A stretch of DNA of 9,997 nt from Candidatus Zipacnadia bacterium (GTDB taxonomy: Bacteria; Armatimonadota; Zipacnadia; Zipacnadales; Zipacnadaceae): assembly GCA_029821515.1 (NCBI GenBank), contig JALGTD010000036.1, forward strand, positions 1 to 9,997, in the 5' to 3' direction. The notes under the pieces are model-generated. The model was not told where the DNA came from, made no database searches, and was given only the letters and a program-made list of their open reading frames with translations. Within the stretch, counting starts at the first letter, position 1, and the number at the start of each line of letters is the position of its first letter. Shown piece by piece: positions 1 through 6,792 of the stretch. A program made the translations under genes and the position numbers.

Positions 1-1
1 T

Positions 2-388
2 ATGGACCGGCTGGAAGCCGAAAACAAAAAGACTACCCAAGAAGAACAGCCATCAGCGGCTGCTCTGATAAGCATTGATGAGTTTGGACAGGTTGAGCTG
101 CGCGTTGGCACTATCGTGGAGGCCCATCGTATTCCCGGGGCCGATAAGCTACTACGATTGATAGTGGATGTAGGCGAGTCAGATACCCGGCAGATTGTAG
201 CAGGAATCGCCCAGCAGTTTAATCCTCGCGAGCTGCTCGATGTACAGGTGGTGGTGGTGGCCAATCTGGAGCCGGCTACCATTCACGGCGTCGAGTCGTG
301 CGGTATGATTCTGGCTGCCGGTGCCGATGAGCCTGAGGCATTGGTGGTCACAGACAGCAATTGCCAGCCCGGCACTATAATCCGCTAA
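2..388 (+). CDS. metG: Methionyl-tRNA synthetase, C-terminal tRNA-binding domain (partial, 5' end outside window)
   Basis: The 128 visible residues are an EMAP-II/Arc1p-type OB-fold tRNA-binding domain. The diagnostic stretches are VELRVGTIVEAHRIPGADKL at about residues 30-49, then RQIVAGIAQQF and VVVVANLEPATIHGVESCGM, ending with a PGT..R tail. This is the usual C-terminal domain of long bacterial MetRS, where it raises tRNA affinity and mediates dimerisation; the catalytic part would lie upstream of the window. The first in-frame ATG is at base 2, but the charged stretch before the domain looks like the linker that follows the MetRS anticodon-binding domain, so I read it as an internal methionine. 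A free-standing Trbp111-like protein starting at base 2 is possible, since no upstream sequence is available. The stop is TAA at 386-388, followed by a 113-base gap to the next gene. Confidence 0.85.
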   Translation: MDRLEAENKKTTQEEQPSAAALISIDEFGQVELRVGTIVEAHRIPGADKLLRLIVDVGESDTRQIVAGIAQQFNPRELLDVQVVVVANLEPATIHGVESCGMILAAGADEPEALVVTDSNCQPGTIIR

Positions 389-501
389 CTTGTGATAGCT
401 ATGCTCTTGATGTGAATAGAAGCATTGCCAGCAGCGATACAGCAGGCTTAGCGACACTCTGAGAAGCATCTGCCGACAGCGAAGAATAGGAGGAAGTAGC
501 T

Positions 502-1974
502 TTGGCCGCCTCAAAGCGCAGAACGGCAAAAACCGTGTCGTCGCTCATCGTGTTAGCTATTGCCATGGGCTTTATTACGTGGCTGGTATACCTGCAGGGC
601 ACTACCGGCATCGCCGTGCACTTTTATTACCTGCCGATACTGTGGGCCGGGTTCGCTTTTGGCGACTATGGCGCGATAATCGTATCATTGCTGGCTGCGC
701 TGGCTTGTGGACCATGGATGCCCGCCGAGCCAGCATTGAGCCCGGAAACCCTGGCGATTGAGCAAGGCCTGTGGGATATAGTGTTGCGGCTGCTGGTCTT
801 TTATGTAGTGGCTATCTTCGCCTCGCGGCTGTCCTTTGCACTAAAGCACCGCATGACTGAGGCGCAAACCCTCTATCAGGTGGCTCATAGTATCACCTCC
901 AGCCTGCGCATAAAACAGGTACTGGACCTCATCACTGATCATGCCATGCGGGTGATGAACGCCAAAGCCTGCAACATACGGCTCCTGGATGAAGACAGCA
1001 ACGAACTTGAACTGGCCGCTGCCGCCGGATTGAATAACGGGTACTGGGAGAAAGGGCCGGTAATTCTCGAAGGCAACACCATTGATCAACACGTGTTGGC
1101 CGGACACGCCGAACAGATCTATAATGTGCGGACCGATCCCGATTTTCAGTATCCCGAGGCGGCTCGCGAAGCCGGCCTGACCTCCGTGCTGATTGTGCCC
1201 TTGGAGACCAAGGAAAAGACCCTGGGCCTGATACGCGTCTATTCAAAATTGCCCCACAAATTCACTCAGCGCGAGATAGACTTGTTGACCACTTTTGCTC
1301 ATCAGGCTTCGGTGGCTATCGAAAACGCTGAGCTCTACGAAGATATACGACGGAATTACTATGAGACCGTGCGCACCCTAACCCGGGCTATTGAGGCCAA
1401 AGATATTGAAACCTACAGCCACTCCGAACGAGTTACTGACCTTGTCGAGATGATCGCCCGTGAGGTTGGCATACCCGACGAGCAGCGCGAATTACTTCGC
1501 TTCGGCTCTATTCTACACGACGTCGGCAAGATCGGTCTGGAGGCGACTGACACTGCAACTGACAAGCAACCCGATGAGGCCTCCCAGGTCTTCTATCGAA
1601 TGCATCCTCTGATCGGCCAAAGCATCCTCGCCCCCGTTACTTTCCTGCAATCAGTGTTGCCGGCTGTCACCCACCACCACGAGCGCTGGGATGGCTCCGG
1701 CTTCCCCGAGCAGCTTAAGGGAGATGCCATCCCCTACGTAGCCCGCATAGTAGCGATCGCCGACGCCTACGACCGACTCATTCATCCCCGTGGTTCTGCA
1801 ACCGGGTCCGGCCTCACGCCGCAAGCGGCCCTCCACGAAGTTGTGGCGGGCGGGGGTAGCAAATTCGACCCCAAACTGGTGACGGCTTTTCGTAGAATTA
1901 TGATGCAGGACTGGCAGGAAGAAAAAAGTTCCACACAGCCGACCACAGAAGCTCCGCAGCAACTAACAGAGTAA
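502..1974 (+). CDS. Membrane-anchored GAF and HD-GYP domain phosphodiesterase-like signalling protein
   Basis: The 490-residue protein has three parts. Hydrophobic segments at about 13-33, 40-72 and 88-113 form an N-terminal membrane sensor region (YYLPILWAGFAFGDYGA is typical of such modules). A GAF domain spans about 135-278. An HD-GYP hydrolase domain spans about 285-475. HD-GYP proteins normally hydrolyse cyclic di-GMP (some act on cGAMP) using a di- or tri-iron site. The metal ligands look intact: H307 in HSERV, H339-D340 in HDVGKIG, H368 in MHPLIG, H392-H393, and D421 in AIADAYD. The signature reads HHERWDGSGFP, so Tyr is Phe (F401), and the loop after HDVGKIG lacks the usual IPD.IL.KPG pattern. 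The start is TTG at 502, chosen because AGGAGG at 488-493 lies 8 bases upstream. The ligand of the GAF domain cannot be told. The C-terminal 20 or so residues are Gln/Thr/Glu-rich and probably disordered. Confidence 0.9.
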   Translation: MAASKRRTAKTVSSLIVLAIAMGFITWLVYLQGTTGIAVHFYYLPILWAGFAFGDYGAIIVSLLAALACGPWMPAEPALSPETLAIEQGLWDIVLRLLVFYVVAIFASRLSFALKHRMTEAQTLYQVAHSITSSLRIKQVLDLITDHAMRVMNAKACNIRLLDEDSNELELAAAAGLNNGYWEKGPVILEGNTIDQHVLAGHAEQIYNVRTDPDFQYPEAAREAGLTSVLIVPLETKEKTLGLIRVYSKLPHKFTQREIDLLTTFAHQASVAIENAELYEDIRRNYYETVRTLTRAIEAKDIETYSHSERVTDLVEMIAREVGIPDEQRELLRFGSILHDVGKIGLEATDTATDKQPDEASQVFYRMHPLIGQSILAPVTFLQSVLPAVTHHHERWDGSGFPEQLKGDAIPYVARIVAIADAYDRLIHPRGSATGSGLTPQAALHEVVAGGGSKFDPKLVTAFRRIMMQDWQEEKSSTQPTTEAPQQLTE

Positions 1975-2078
1975 GACCGGCGTTCGATGCTGCTGTACCA
2001 GCCAGTAATAGCCATTGCAGCCTCGCGGGGCATCACTACGACTTACCCAGCAACATCGCCATTGCTTAACTCGACAGT

Positions 2079-2099
2079 CTCCGGCATAGCCGGAGGTGA
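2079..2099 (+). promoter_or_regulatory. Perfect hairpin covering the Shine-Dalgarno site of the methyltransferase gene
   Basis: CTCCGGC (2079-2085) and GCCGGAG (2089-2095) form a perfect 7-base-pair GC-rich stem closed by the 3-base loop ATA. The right arm contains most of the ribosome binding site GGAGGTGA (2092-2099), which sits 8 bases before the TTG at 2105. Folding in mRNA would hide the anti-Shine-Dalgarno target, so translation could be limited or coupled to upstream translation or a ligand. There is no T-run after it, so it is not a standard intrinsic terminator. The pairing is seen directly; the regulatory role is inferred. Confidence 0.45.
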
Positions 2100-2104
2100 A
2101 ATGG

Positions 2105-3043
2105 TTGCCCTGTTTCTATCTGCTGATGGGACCTGACGAGGAACTGGATCTGGCTCACGCCGAACTGACGGCGTTAACCGGTTGCATATCAAGTGGCCGC
2201 GTGGCCATAGGAGCTGCCGCTGCCGATGTCTCACGTTCTGCCTACATACGCCTGTCAGCAGACCAACTGGCCGTCGGCGCTAACTGGCCCGAACTGCGCC
2301 GGGCTATCGCCCAACTCGATCTACACTGCAATCGTTACCGCATCGAAGTCTTTCGCCCGGGACCCAAGGCGGCAGTCAGCACAACTGGCCTGCAGAAATC
2401 TATCGCTGACCTGATCTCGGGTCACCCCGATCTGGACGATCCCCGCGTCAAGTTCGCACTGATAGTAACACAAAACTCGTGGCGATTTGGGATCATCATA
2501 TCGCGCAGCACGCAGCGCTGGCGCCACCACCGCAAGCGCCCGCACTACTACTCTCATGGCCTCCCTCCGCAGATAGCGCGGGCGCTGGTGAACCTGGTGG
2601 CGGCCCCTGGTGATAGCCTACTCGACCCGTGCTGCGGCAGCGGGACGGTGGTAGCCGAGGCCCTCGCTGACGGCATTCGTGCCTGGGGAGTAGAAATATA
2701 TCCATCACTGGCCAGCCAGGCGGCGGCTAACCTGCGCTCACTGGGTCTACCTGCCAACATAATGGTCGGTGACGCGCGCACCATCCGGGGTAACTTCGAT
2801 GCGGCAGTCCTTGATTTTCCCTATGGTCATTCTGGGCCAGTTGATGAAGGCCTGTATCGCGATGTACTTATCAACCTGCGGGATCAAGTAGATAGAATGG
2901 CCCTGGTTTTCGGCCGCGACCAGCGACCTTTGCTGGAAGAGCTGGGGCTGGTGGTCACCCAGCAGGCCTCGGTGCCCAAGGGACAGCTAACTCGGCATAT
3001 TTACGTCGTCAGCACTAAGAAGGAACAACAGCCGGTACGGTGA
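2105..3043 (+). CDS. TRM11/Trm-G10-like SAM-dependent RNA (guanine-N2) methyltransferase family protein
   Basis: The roughly 312-residue protein has an N-terminal region of about 150 residues resembling the THUMP/ferredoxin-like RNA-binding part of Trm-G10 and Trm11. A Rossmann methyltransferase domain follows. It holds the SAM-binding motif DPCCGSGT (174-181), an acidic motif II in WGVEIYPS, and motif IV DFPYG (237-241). The stretch RPHYYSHGLPPQIARALVNL just before motif I matches the Trm-G10 family pattern. Relatives methylate N2 of a guanosine in tRNA; motif IV is normally DPPYG, so the second residue differs here (F238), and the substrate is not proven. The open frame starts after a TAG at 2087-2089. 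GTG at 2096 is possible but too close to its ribosome binding site, whereas TTG at 2105 is ideally spaced behind GGAGG (2092-2096). The ATG at 2101 is in another frame and stops quickly. The stop lies 59 bases before the next gene, so co-transcription is likely. Confidence 0.75.
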   Translation: MPCFYLLMGPDEELDLAHAELTALTGCISSGRVAIGAAAADVSRSAYIRLSADQLAVGANWPELRRAIAQLDLHCNRYRIEVFRPGPKAAVSTTGLQKSIADLISGHPDLDDPRVKFALIVTQNSWRFGIIISRSTQRWRHHRKRPHYYSHGLPPQIARALVNLVAAPGDSLLDPCCGSGTVVAEALADGIRAWGVEIYPSLASQAAANLRSLGLPANIMVGDARTIRGNFDAAVLDFPYGHSGPVDEGLYRDVLINLRDQVDRMALVFGRDQRPLLEELGLVVTQQASVPKGQLTRHIYVVSTKKEQQPVR

Positions 3044-3102
3044 ATTATAGAGTGATGCGCTGGTGAAATTCTGAGTTAGCCTGCATATAGGGGAAAGACA
3101 AG

Positions 3103-5376
3103 ATGGCTTCTAATAAACTAGAGAGTTATGGACTAGCCCAAGGACGATGGAGCATATTTGTGACCATTGTGCTGGCGGCAGGTTTATTGCTACCAGCAGT
3201 GAGAGGCTACGCCGGCAACTTGCTATTGAACTCCGGATTTGAACGAGTCGATGTCGAGGGCATGCCGGTAGGCTGGCGTACCTTCGTCCCCATTCCCAAT
3301 TCGGCCGCCATCATGTCCATAGCCCACCCCGGGTACAATAGCCGCAACTGCCTGCTGCTGGAGACCGAAGAGCAATTGACTGTTCTCGACACGCACGCTC
3401 CTCCAGTTGAGATGAGCGAGATAAGTTCGAGTAAGATGCTCTTTACGTGCTACTACCGGACCGAAGGCGCGCCGGGCGCTCAGATGTCACTGGTGACTTT
3501 TGCTGAAGATTTCTATATCAACGAGTGGCAAACTCGGCCGCTGCAAGCCGAAGCCAAGAATATACCGCCATCCGACGAGTGGAGTCTGCTTTCATGGCAG
3601 TTTGAAGCCCTCCCCGGGGGTCGGCAAGTAGTCCCACTTATTAGAATCACCGGCCCAGGGAAACTCTATGTTGATAACGTGGCGCTACGGCCCTACCCCG
3701 ATGAGGTCTCTGCTACGCTAACCTGCTGCGGGGCACTACGCGAGCTTCCTGACAAGCGCCGCACTACCATAGAGCTTACCAATCGCACCTCGCAAAACCG
3801 AGAGTTGCAAGTCGTGCTACTCGCTGCGGCTGAGGGGAATGGGGCAAAACGGCTGCAGCACACGGTGCAAATAAAACCCAATGGCACCGGTATGCTACAT
3901 CTCGACTATGCTCTGCCAGTCGATATCCCCCACACTCTTCAGCTAGTGGTTCGGGATGCCGACAGTGGCGCCGTCTACGAACACACGCAGTTGCTCGCTC
4001 CTCCTCTGCTGAAGGCTAGATTCATCAAGCCGGCATTTCGTAGCACTTTGCTGTCTACCCTACCGGTGGAGAAACTGGAAATTGCCGGTCAGATCAATGC
4101 TCTGCCGGCTGTCGCCCGACAATTCCGGCTCAGTGCAGAAATATCAGAAATCGGCGTCAAAGTTACAGAACCCAGTGATAGCATCATTCGGACTGGACCG
4201 ACTGACTTTGTGATCACACTGCCACGCAGCGGTGAGTATGCGGTGATAATCACCGCGTCACTGGATGATGGCCACACCCAACACAGCCTAAGACTGCCTC
4301 TACGAAAACCGGTGTCCTCAAACAGCGAGGTAGGCTACGACTATCAGCAGCAATTGTGGGTCAATGGAACCCCCATGTTGGCCCGCGGGTTGTACTATGT
4401 CTGCAAGCCCGAGGATCTGTCCACCATAGCCCAGGCTGGTTTTAACTTCGCGGTAGTGCCTTCGACCCGGGCTAGTTACGCCTTTGCTGAAGAGGCACGC
4501 AAACAGAAGATGCCCCTGCTGATCTCCTCGCCCCGCCAGGGAGTCGAGATCTGGGAGAATTTGGAGCGCAAGTTCGGCCAGGATCCAGCGCTACTGGGCT
4601 GGTACGTACTCCCCCGACCCGACCAGCAGACTACGCCCCCCGAGATCGCCGCCGACCTCTGCCGCCAGCTTAGATCAATAAGTCCCCGCCACCCCACAGT
4701 TATGGCCCTGGCTTCGCCATCACTGTTGCGCTATTACAGCGACTTTCCCGACATTGTAGCCGCCTGGTCGCTACCCATTCCCACAACTCCCATTACTTGC
4801 GTGGCGCGAATGGTTGACGCAGCAGTAGAGGCGACTACTGACGCGCATCCGGTGTGGGCTGTCATTCAGGCCGCCGGCCCGGCCTGGTACGCCGATGCGA
4901 GTCTGGACCCGCACGGCATGGGGCGCGCGCCCACTCCGGCGGAAGTACGCGCTATGACTTACCTGGCACTGGTGCACGGAGCTACGGGGCTGATCTACTA
5001 CGGATATGATATTCCTTCTTTCCCGGGCACGAAGGCATTCAAACTTCCTGAGGATGCTCCTGAGCTATGGACTGAGCTATCCAGGATTAACCAACAACTG
5101 TGCTGGCTCGCGCCGGTGATTCTCCAGGGCAAGCACCGACTGTTACCGTCCGTCAGCGGTGGCCAGTTGGATCTGGCTACCTGGCAGTACCAGGGAAGCA
5201 ACTATATCATAGCTGTCAATACTGCCAACAGTGCCGTCGTCGCCGAGTTTAGCCTGCCCGAAATCAAGGCACAACGACTGTATACTATGTTTGAGCATCG
5301 CTGGCTAAACTCCAGCGAAGATAGGTTCCAGGACAGCTTCGCTCCTCACCAGGTGCACATCTATTCAACAAGGTAG
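3103..5376 (+). CDS. Secreted jelly-roll plus glycosidase-like TIM-barrel protein, catalytic motif apparently lost
   Basis: The protein has 757 residues. A signal peptide or N-terminal anchor has a hydrophobic core at about 17-33, with likely cleavage near A37 (GYA/GN). Residues about 38-200 resemble a carbohydrate-binding jelly-roll module (NLLLNSGFE, then PVGWRTF, ending YVDNVALRPY). Residues 205-410 look like beta-sandwich repeats. Residues about 415-680 resemble a clan GH-A-type TIM barrel, opening with LWVNGTPMLARGLYYV; RAMTYLALVHGATGLIYYGY (616-635) is typical of beta-galactosidase-like or uncharacterised glycosidase-like proteins. A beta-rich tail (LATWQYQGSNYIIAVN) ends it. Relatives usually carry GWYL.DEP with the acid/base Glu at the end of a strand, but here residues 499-507 are GWYVLPRPD, so Asp-Glu is replaced by P504-R505. 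The protein may therefore bind rather than cleave carbohydrate, or use another residue. The start is ATG at 3103 behind AGGGGAAAG. A conventional glycoside hydrolase family cannot be assigned by eye. Confidence 0.75.
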   Translation: MASNKLESYGLAQGRWSIFVTIVLAAGLLLPAVRGYAGNLLLNSGFERVDVEGMPVGWRTFVPIPNSAAIMSIAHPGYNSRNCLLLETEEQLTVLDTHAPPVEMSEISSSKMLFTCYYRTEGAPGAQMSLVTFAEDFYINEWQTRPLQAEAKNIPPSDEWSLLSWQFEALPGGRQVVPLIRITGPGKLYVDNVALRPYPDEVSATLTCCGALRELPDKRRTTIELTNRTSQNRELQVVLLAAAEGNGAKRLQHTVQIKPNGTGMLHLDYALPVDIPHTLQLVVRDADSGAVYEHTQLLAPPLLKARFIKPAFRSTLLSTLPVEKLEIAGQINALPAVARQFRLSAEISEIGVKVTEPSDSIIRTGPTDFVITLPRSGEYAVIITASLDDGHTQHSLRLPLRKPVSSNSEVGYDYQQQLWVNGTPMLARGLYYVCKPEDLSTIAQAGFNFAVVPSTRASYAFAEEARKQKMPLLISSPRQGVEIWENLERKFGQDPALLGWYVLPRPDQQTTPPEIAADLCRQLRSISPRHPTVMALASPSLLRYYSDFPDIVAAWSLPIPTTPITCVARMVDAAVEATTDAHPVWAVIQAAGPAWYADASLDPHGMGRAPTPAEVRAMTYLALVHGATGLIYYGYDIPSFPGTKAFKLPEDAPELWTELSRINQQLCWLAPVILQGKHRLLPSVSGGQLDLATWQYQGSNYIIAVNTANSAVVAEFSLPEIKAQRLYTMFEHRWLNSSEDRFQDSFAPHQVHIYSTR

Positions 5377-5395
5377 ACGCAGCGAGGCGAGGAGC

Positions 5396-5407
5396 CACTG
5401 ATCAGTG
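5396..5407. repeat. 12-base perfect palindrome upstream of the FUN14-type gene
   Basis: CACTGATCAGTG is self-complementary. It sits in the 54-base gap between the secreted protein and the small membrane protein gene, 23 bases before the latter's ATG. GAGG and CCTC on either side allow a longer imperfect hairpin. It could be an operator half-site pair or an mRNA hairpin; there is no T-run to make it a terminator. A chance origin is quite possible. Confidence 0.3.
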
Positions 5408-5430
5408 TCCACCTCAGCGCAGGGACAAGG

Positions 5431-5754
5431 ATGAACCAGCTATTTACATCCAACCAACTGATAACAATTGCGGTCAGTCTTATGATTGGGCTGGTGCTGG
5501 GCTGGCTAGCTGCGCTGGCCATCAATGCGGCGGCGCGGACACTAGGTTGTCTTGTAGTGGTTGTGTTCGTGCTTATTCAAATTCTCGGCTACCATGAAAT
5601 ACTACACTGGAATTGGGCAGCTTTGCTGGAGCTGATTCGGCCGTGGACAGGTGTAATCACTGACAGGCTAACACCCAGCTTGAATGCCTTCACCTACAAT
5701 CTTCCGCTGTCAGCCGGGTTTCTGGTCGGTCTGCTGCTGGGGATGCGGCGGTAG
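5431..5754 (+). CDS. FUN14 domain-like small integral membrane protein
   Basis: The 107-residue protein has hydrophobic segments at about 9-30, 36-55 and 90-105. The order of features matches bacterial FUN14 proteins: a Gly-rich first helix (IGLVLGWLAALAINAAAR), a second helix ending LIQILGYHEILHWNWAALLE, then a linker and a final NLPLSAGFLVGLLLGMRR. The family is best known from the eukaryotic mitochondrial outer-membrane mitophagy receptor FUNDC1; the bacterial members are mostly uncharacterised. The start is ATG at 5431 behind AGGGACAAGG. It follows the secreted protein by 54 bases and could share its transcript. No catalytic residues are evident. Confidence 0.65.
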   Translation: MNQLFTSNQLITIAVSLMIGLVLGWLAALAINAAARTLGCLVVVVFVLIQILGYHEILHWNWAALLELIRPWTGVITDRLTPSLNAFTYNLPLSAGFLVGLLLGMRR

Positions 5755-5888
5755 CGCTATATGCACCGCGTTGTGCTAATACTATTGGTAACAAGCTGCA
5801 CGAACGGAGCCAACCTCGTAACTGCTCCAATGCAGCAACTCATTATTCGACGTCACCCAGCAGCTCCCGTCAATTGTACCAAACGAGC

Positions 5889-5937
5889 CTACGCCCGCCG
5901 CCTAATTACAGGGCGGGGGCTTGCGGGTAGAATATAG
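5889..5937 (+). promoter_or_regulatory. Stem-loop and possible promoter ahead of the DUF1232-GNAT-TPR unit
   Basis: In the 220-base gap 5755-5974, CCCGCC (5894-5899) can pair with GGCGGG (5912-5917) around a 12-base A/T-rich loop. No T-run follows, so terminator activity is doubtful. TAGAAT at 5928-5933 matches a sigma-70 -10 box at five of six bases, but the candidate -35 16 bases upstream (TTACAG, 5906-5911) is poor. The site is well placed to transcribe the downstream three-gene unit, whose first ATG is at 5975. The rest of the gap holds nothing I can assign apart from a weak 58-codon frame. Confidence 0.2.
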
Positions 5938-5974
5938 ATGAGTACCGTTTACTACGCCGACAGGAAGAATAAAG

Positions 5975-6292
5975 ATGTCCGATGACCGTTCCGGGGGCAG
6001 CTTCGGGAGTAATCCACTGAGCATAGCCCGATTCATATTGCATTTGCCTAACTTCTTCAAGCTTTACTGGCGGCTGTTTACCGACCGTCGGGTTTCGCTG
6101 CTGCCCAAGATCATTCTGGTCCTGGGTGTTGCTTACCTGGTGGTGCCCACCGATCTCCTTCCCGACTTATTGCTACCATTGGGCCTACTTGACGACACCG
6201 TAGTGGTAGTTATGGCCGCCAAAAGCTTTATGGCTCTGTGCCCACGCCGAATTGTCGAGGAACACGTCCGGCTCATTGACGAAGGCGGATAG
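5975..6292 (+). CDS. DUF1232 (YkvA-like) small membrane protein
   Basis: The 105-residue protein carries the DUF1232 signature: FTDRRVSLLPKIILVLGVAY at 35-54, leading into YLVVPTDLLPDLLLPLG and LDD at 54-74. The invariant P-x-D-x-x-P-D and DD residues are present (P58, D60, P63, D64, D73, D74). The hydrophobic stretches at about 44-70 and 75-90 imply membrane association. The molecular role of this family is unknown. The ATG at 5975 is preceded by AGGAAG with a normal spacer. The stop lies 18 bases before the acetyltransferase gene, and the next junction is equally tight, so this is probably the first gene of a three-gene operon. Confidence 0.85.
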   Translation: MSDDRSGGSFGSNPLSIARFILHLPNFFKLYWRLFTDRRVSLLPKIILVLGVAYLVVPTDLLPDLLLPLGLLDDTVVVVMAAKSFMALCPRRIVEEHVRLIDEGG

Positions 6293-6310
6293 CGCAAAGG
6301 GGGCAGGCGC

Positions 6311-6769
6311 TTGCAAGTGCGGATTCGCCGGTTTAATCTACGCCGAGATTTACAGACCGTCTTGCAGTTCCAATACGAAACTTACGAGCGGAACTTCCCC
6401 GGGTTTGAAGTAGATCAGAAGTTTCTGGACGACTTCACTCGCCAACTGCGGTCAGCAGCCCACAGCCCGGCGGAGCAGCTCTGGATACTGGAGGAGGACG
6501 GTCAGGTACGCGGTTTTGCCTGGGGAGCACTGATCACTAGTATGGTAGACGAGTTTGTGGGGTATATTAAGAATGTGTACGTGTCACCCCAAGCGCGAGG
6601 TCAGGGCTATGCCCGCCGCCTGCTGGAAAGGGTAGAAGACTGGTTTCGCACAGAAGGGGCGCCGAAGGCAGCTCTGGATGCCAGCACTTGTAATCACCAG
6701 GCACTGACTTTGTACAGTAACGCTGGCTATGTCACCAGGCGGCTGCGTATGGAAAAACCACTACAGTAG
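6311..6769 (+). CDS. GNAT-family N-acetyltransferase
   Basis: The 152-residue protein has the single-domain GNAT layout. An N-terminal strand and helix region (VRIRRFNLRRDLQTVLQF) is followed by a central strand pair (LWILEEDGQVRGFAWG). The acetyl-CoA pyrophosphate loop is VYVSPQARGQGYARRLL, with Q94-x-x-G97-x-G99-x-A101. A C-terminal motif B (LTLYSNAGYVTRRLRMEK) holds a likely general-acid Tyr135. Proteins of this kind transfer acetyl from acetyl-CoA to an amine, either on a protein N-terminus or lysine or on a small molecule; the substrate cannot be told. The start is TTG at 6311, about 7 bases after AAAGGGGG; GTG at 6317 is an alternative that removes only two residues. It is translated in the same unit as the DUF1232 and TPR genes. 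Confidence 0.85.
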   Translation: MQVRIRRFNLRRDLQTVLQFQYETYERNFPGFEVDQKFLDDFTRQLRSAAHSPAEQLWILEEDGQVRGFAWGALITSMVDEFVGYIKNVYVSPQARGQGYARRLLERVEDWFRTEGAPKAALDASTCNHQALTLYSNAGYVTRRLRMEKPLQ

Positions 6770-6792
6770 CTAAGCTTAGGGGGTGGATGACT

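Noticed and set aside
418..478. Imperfect direct repeat of AGAAGCAT..TGCC in the gap after metG
   Set aside because: Only two short, imperfect copies; no flanking structure suggests an attachment site or regulator, so chance is likely.
2101..2136. ATG at 2101 as the methyltransferase start
   Set aside because: It is out of frame with the methyltransferase and meets a TGA after 11 codons; TTG 2105 or GTG 2096 must be used.
5761..5937. A 58-codon frame beginning MHRVVLILLVTSC, resembling a short lipoprotein signal with a lipobox
   Set aside because: It has no clear ribosome binding site, its second half is Arg-rich and featureless, and it overlaps the stem-loop and candidate promoter. Homologues would be needed to revive it.
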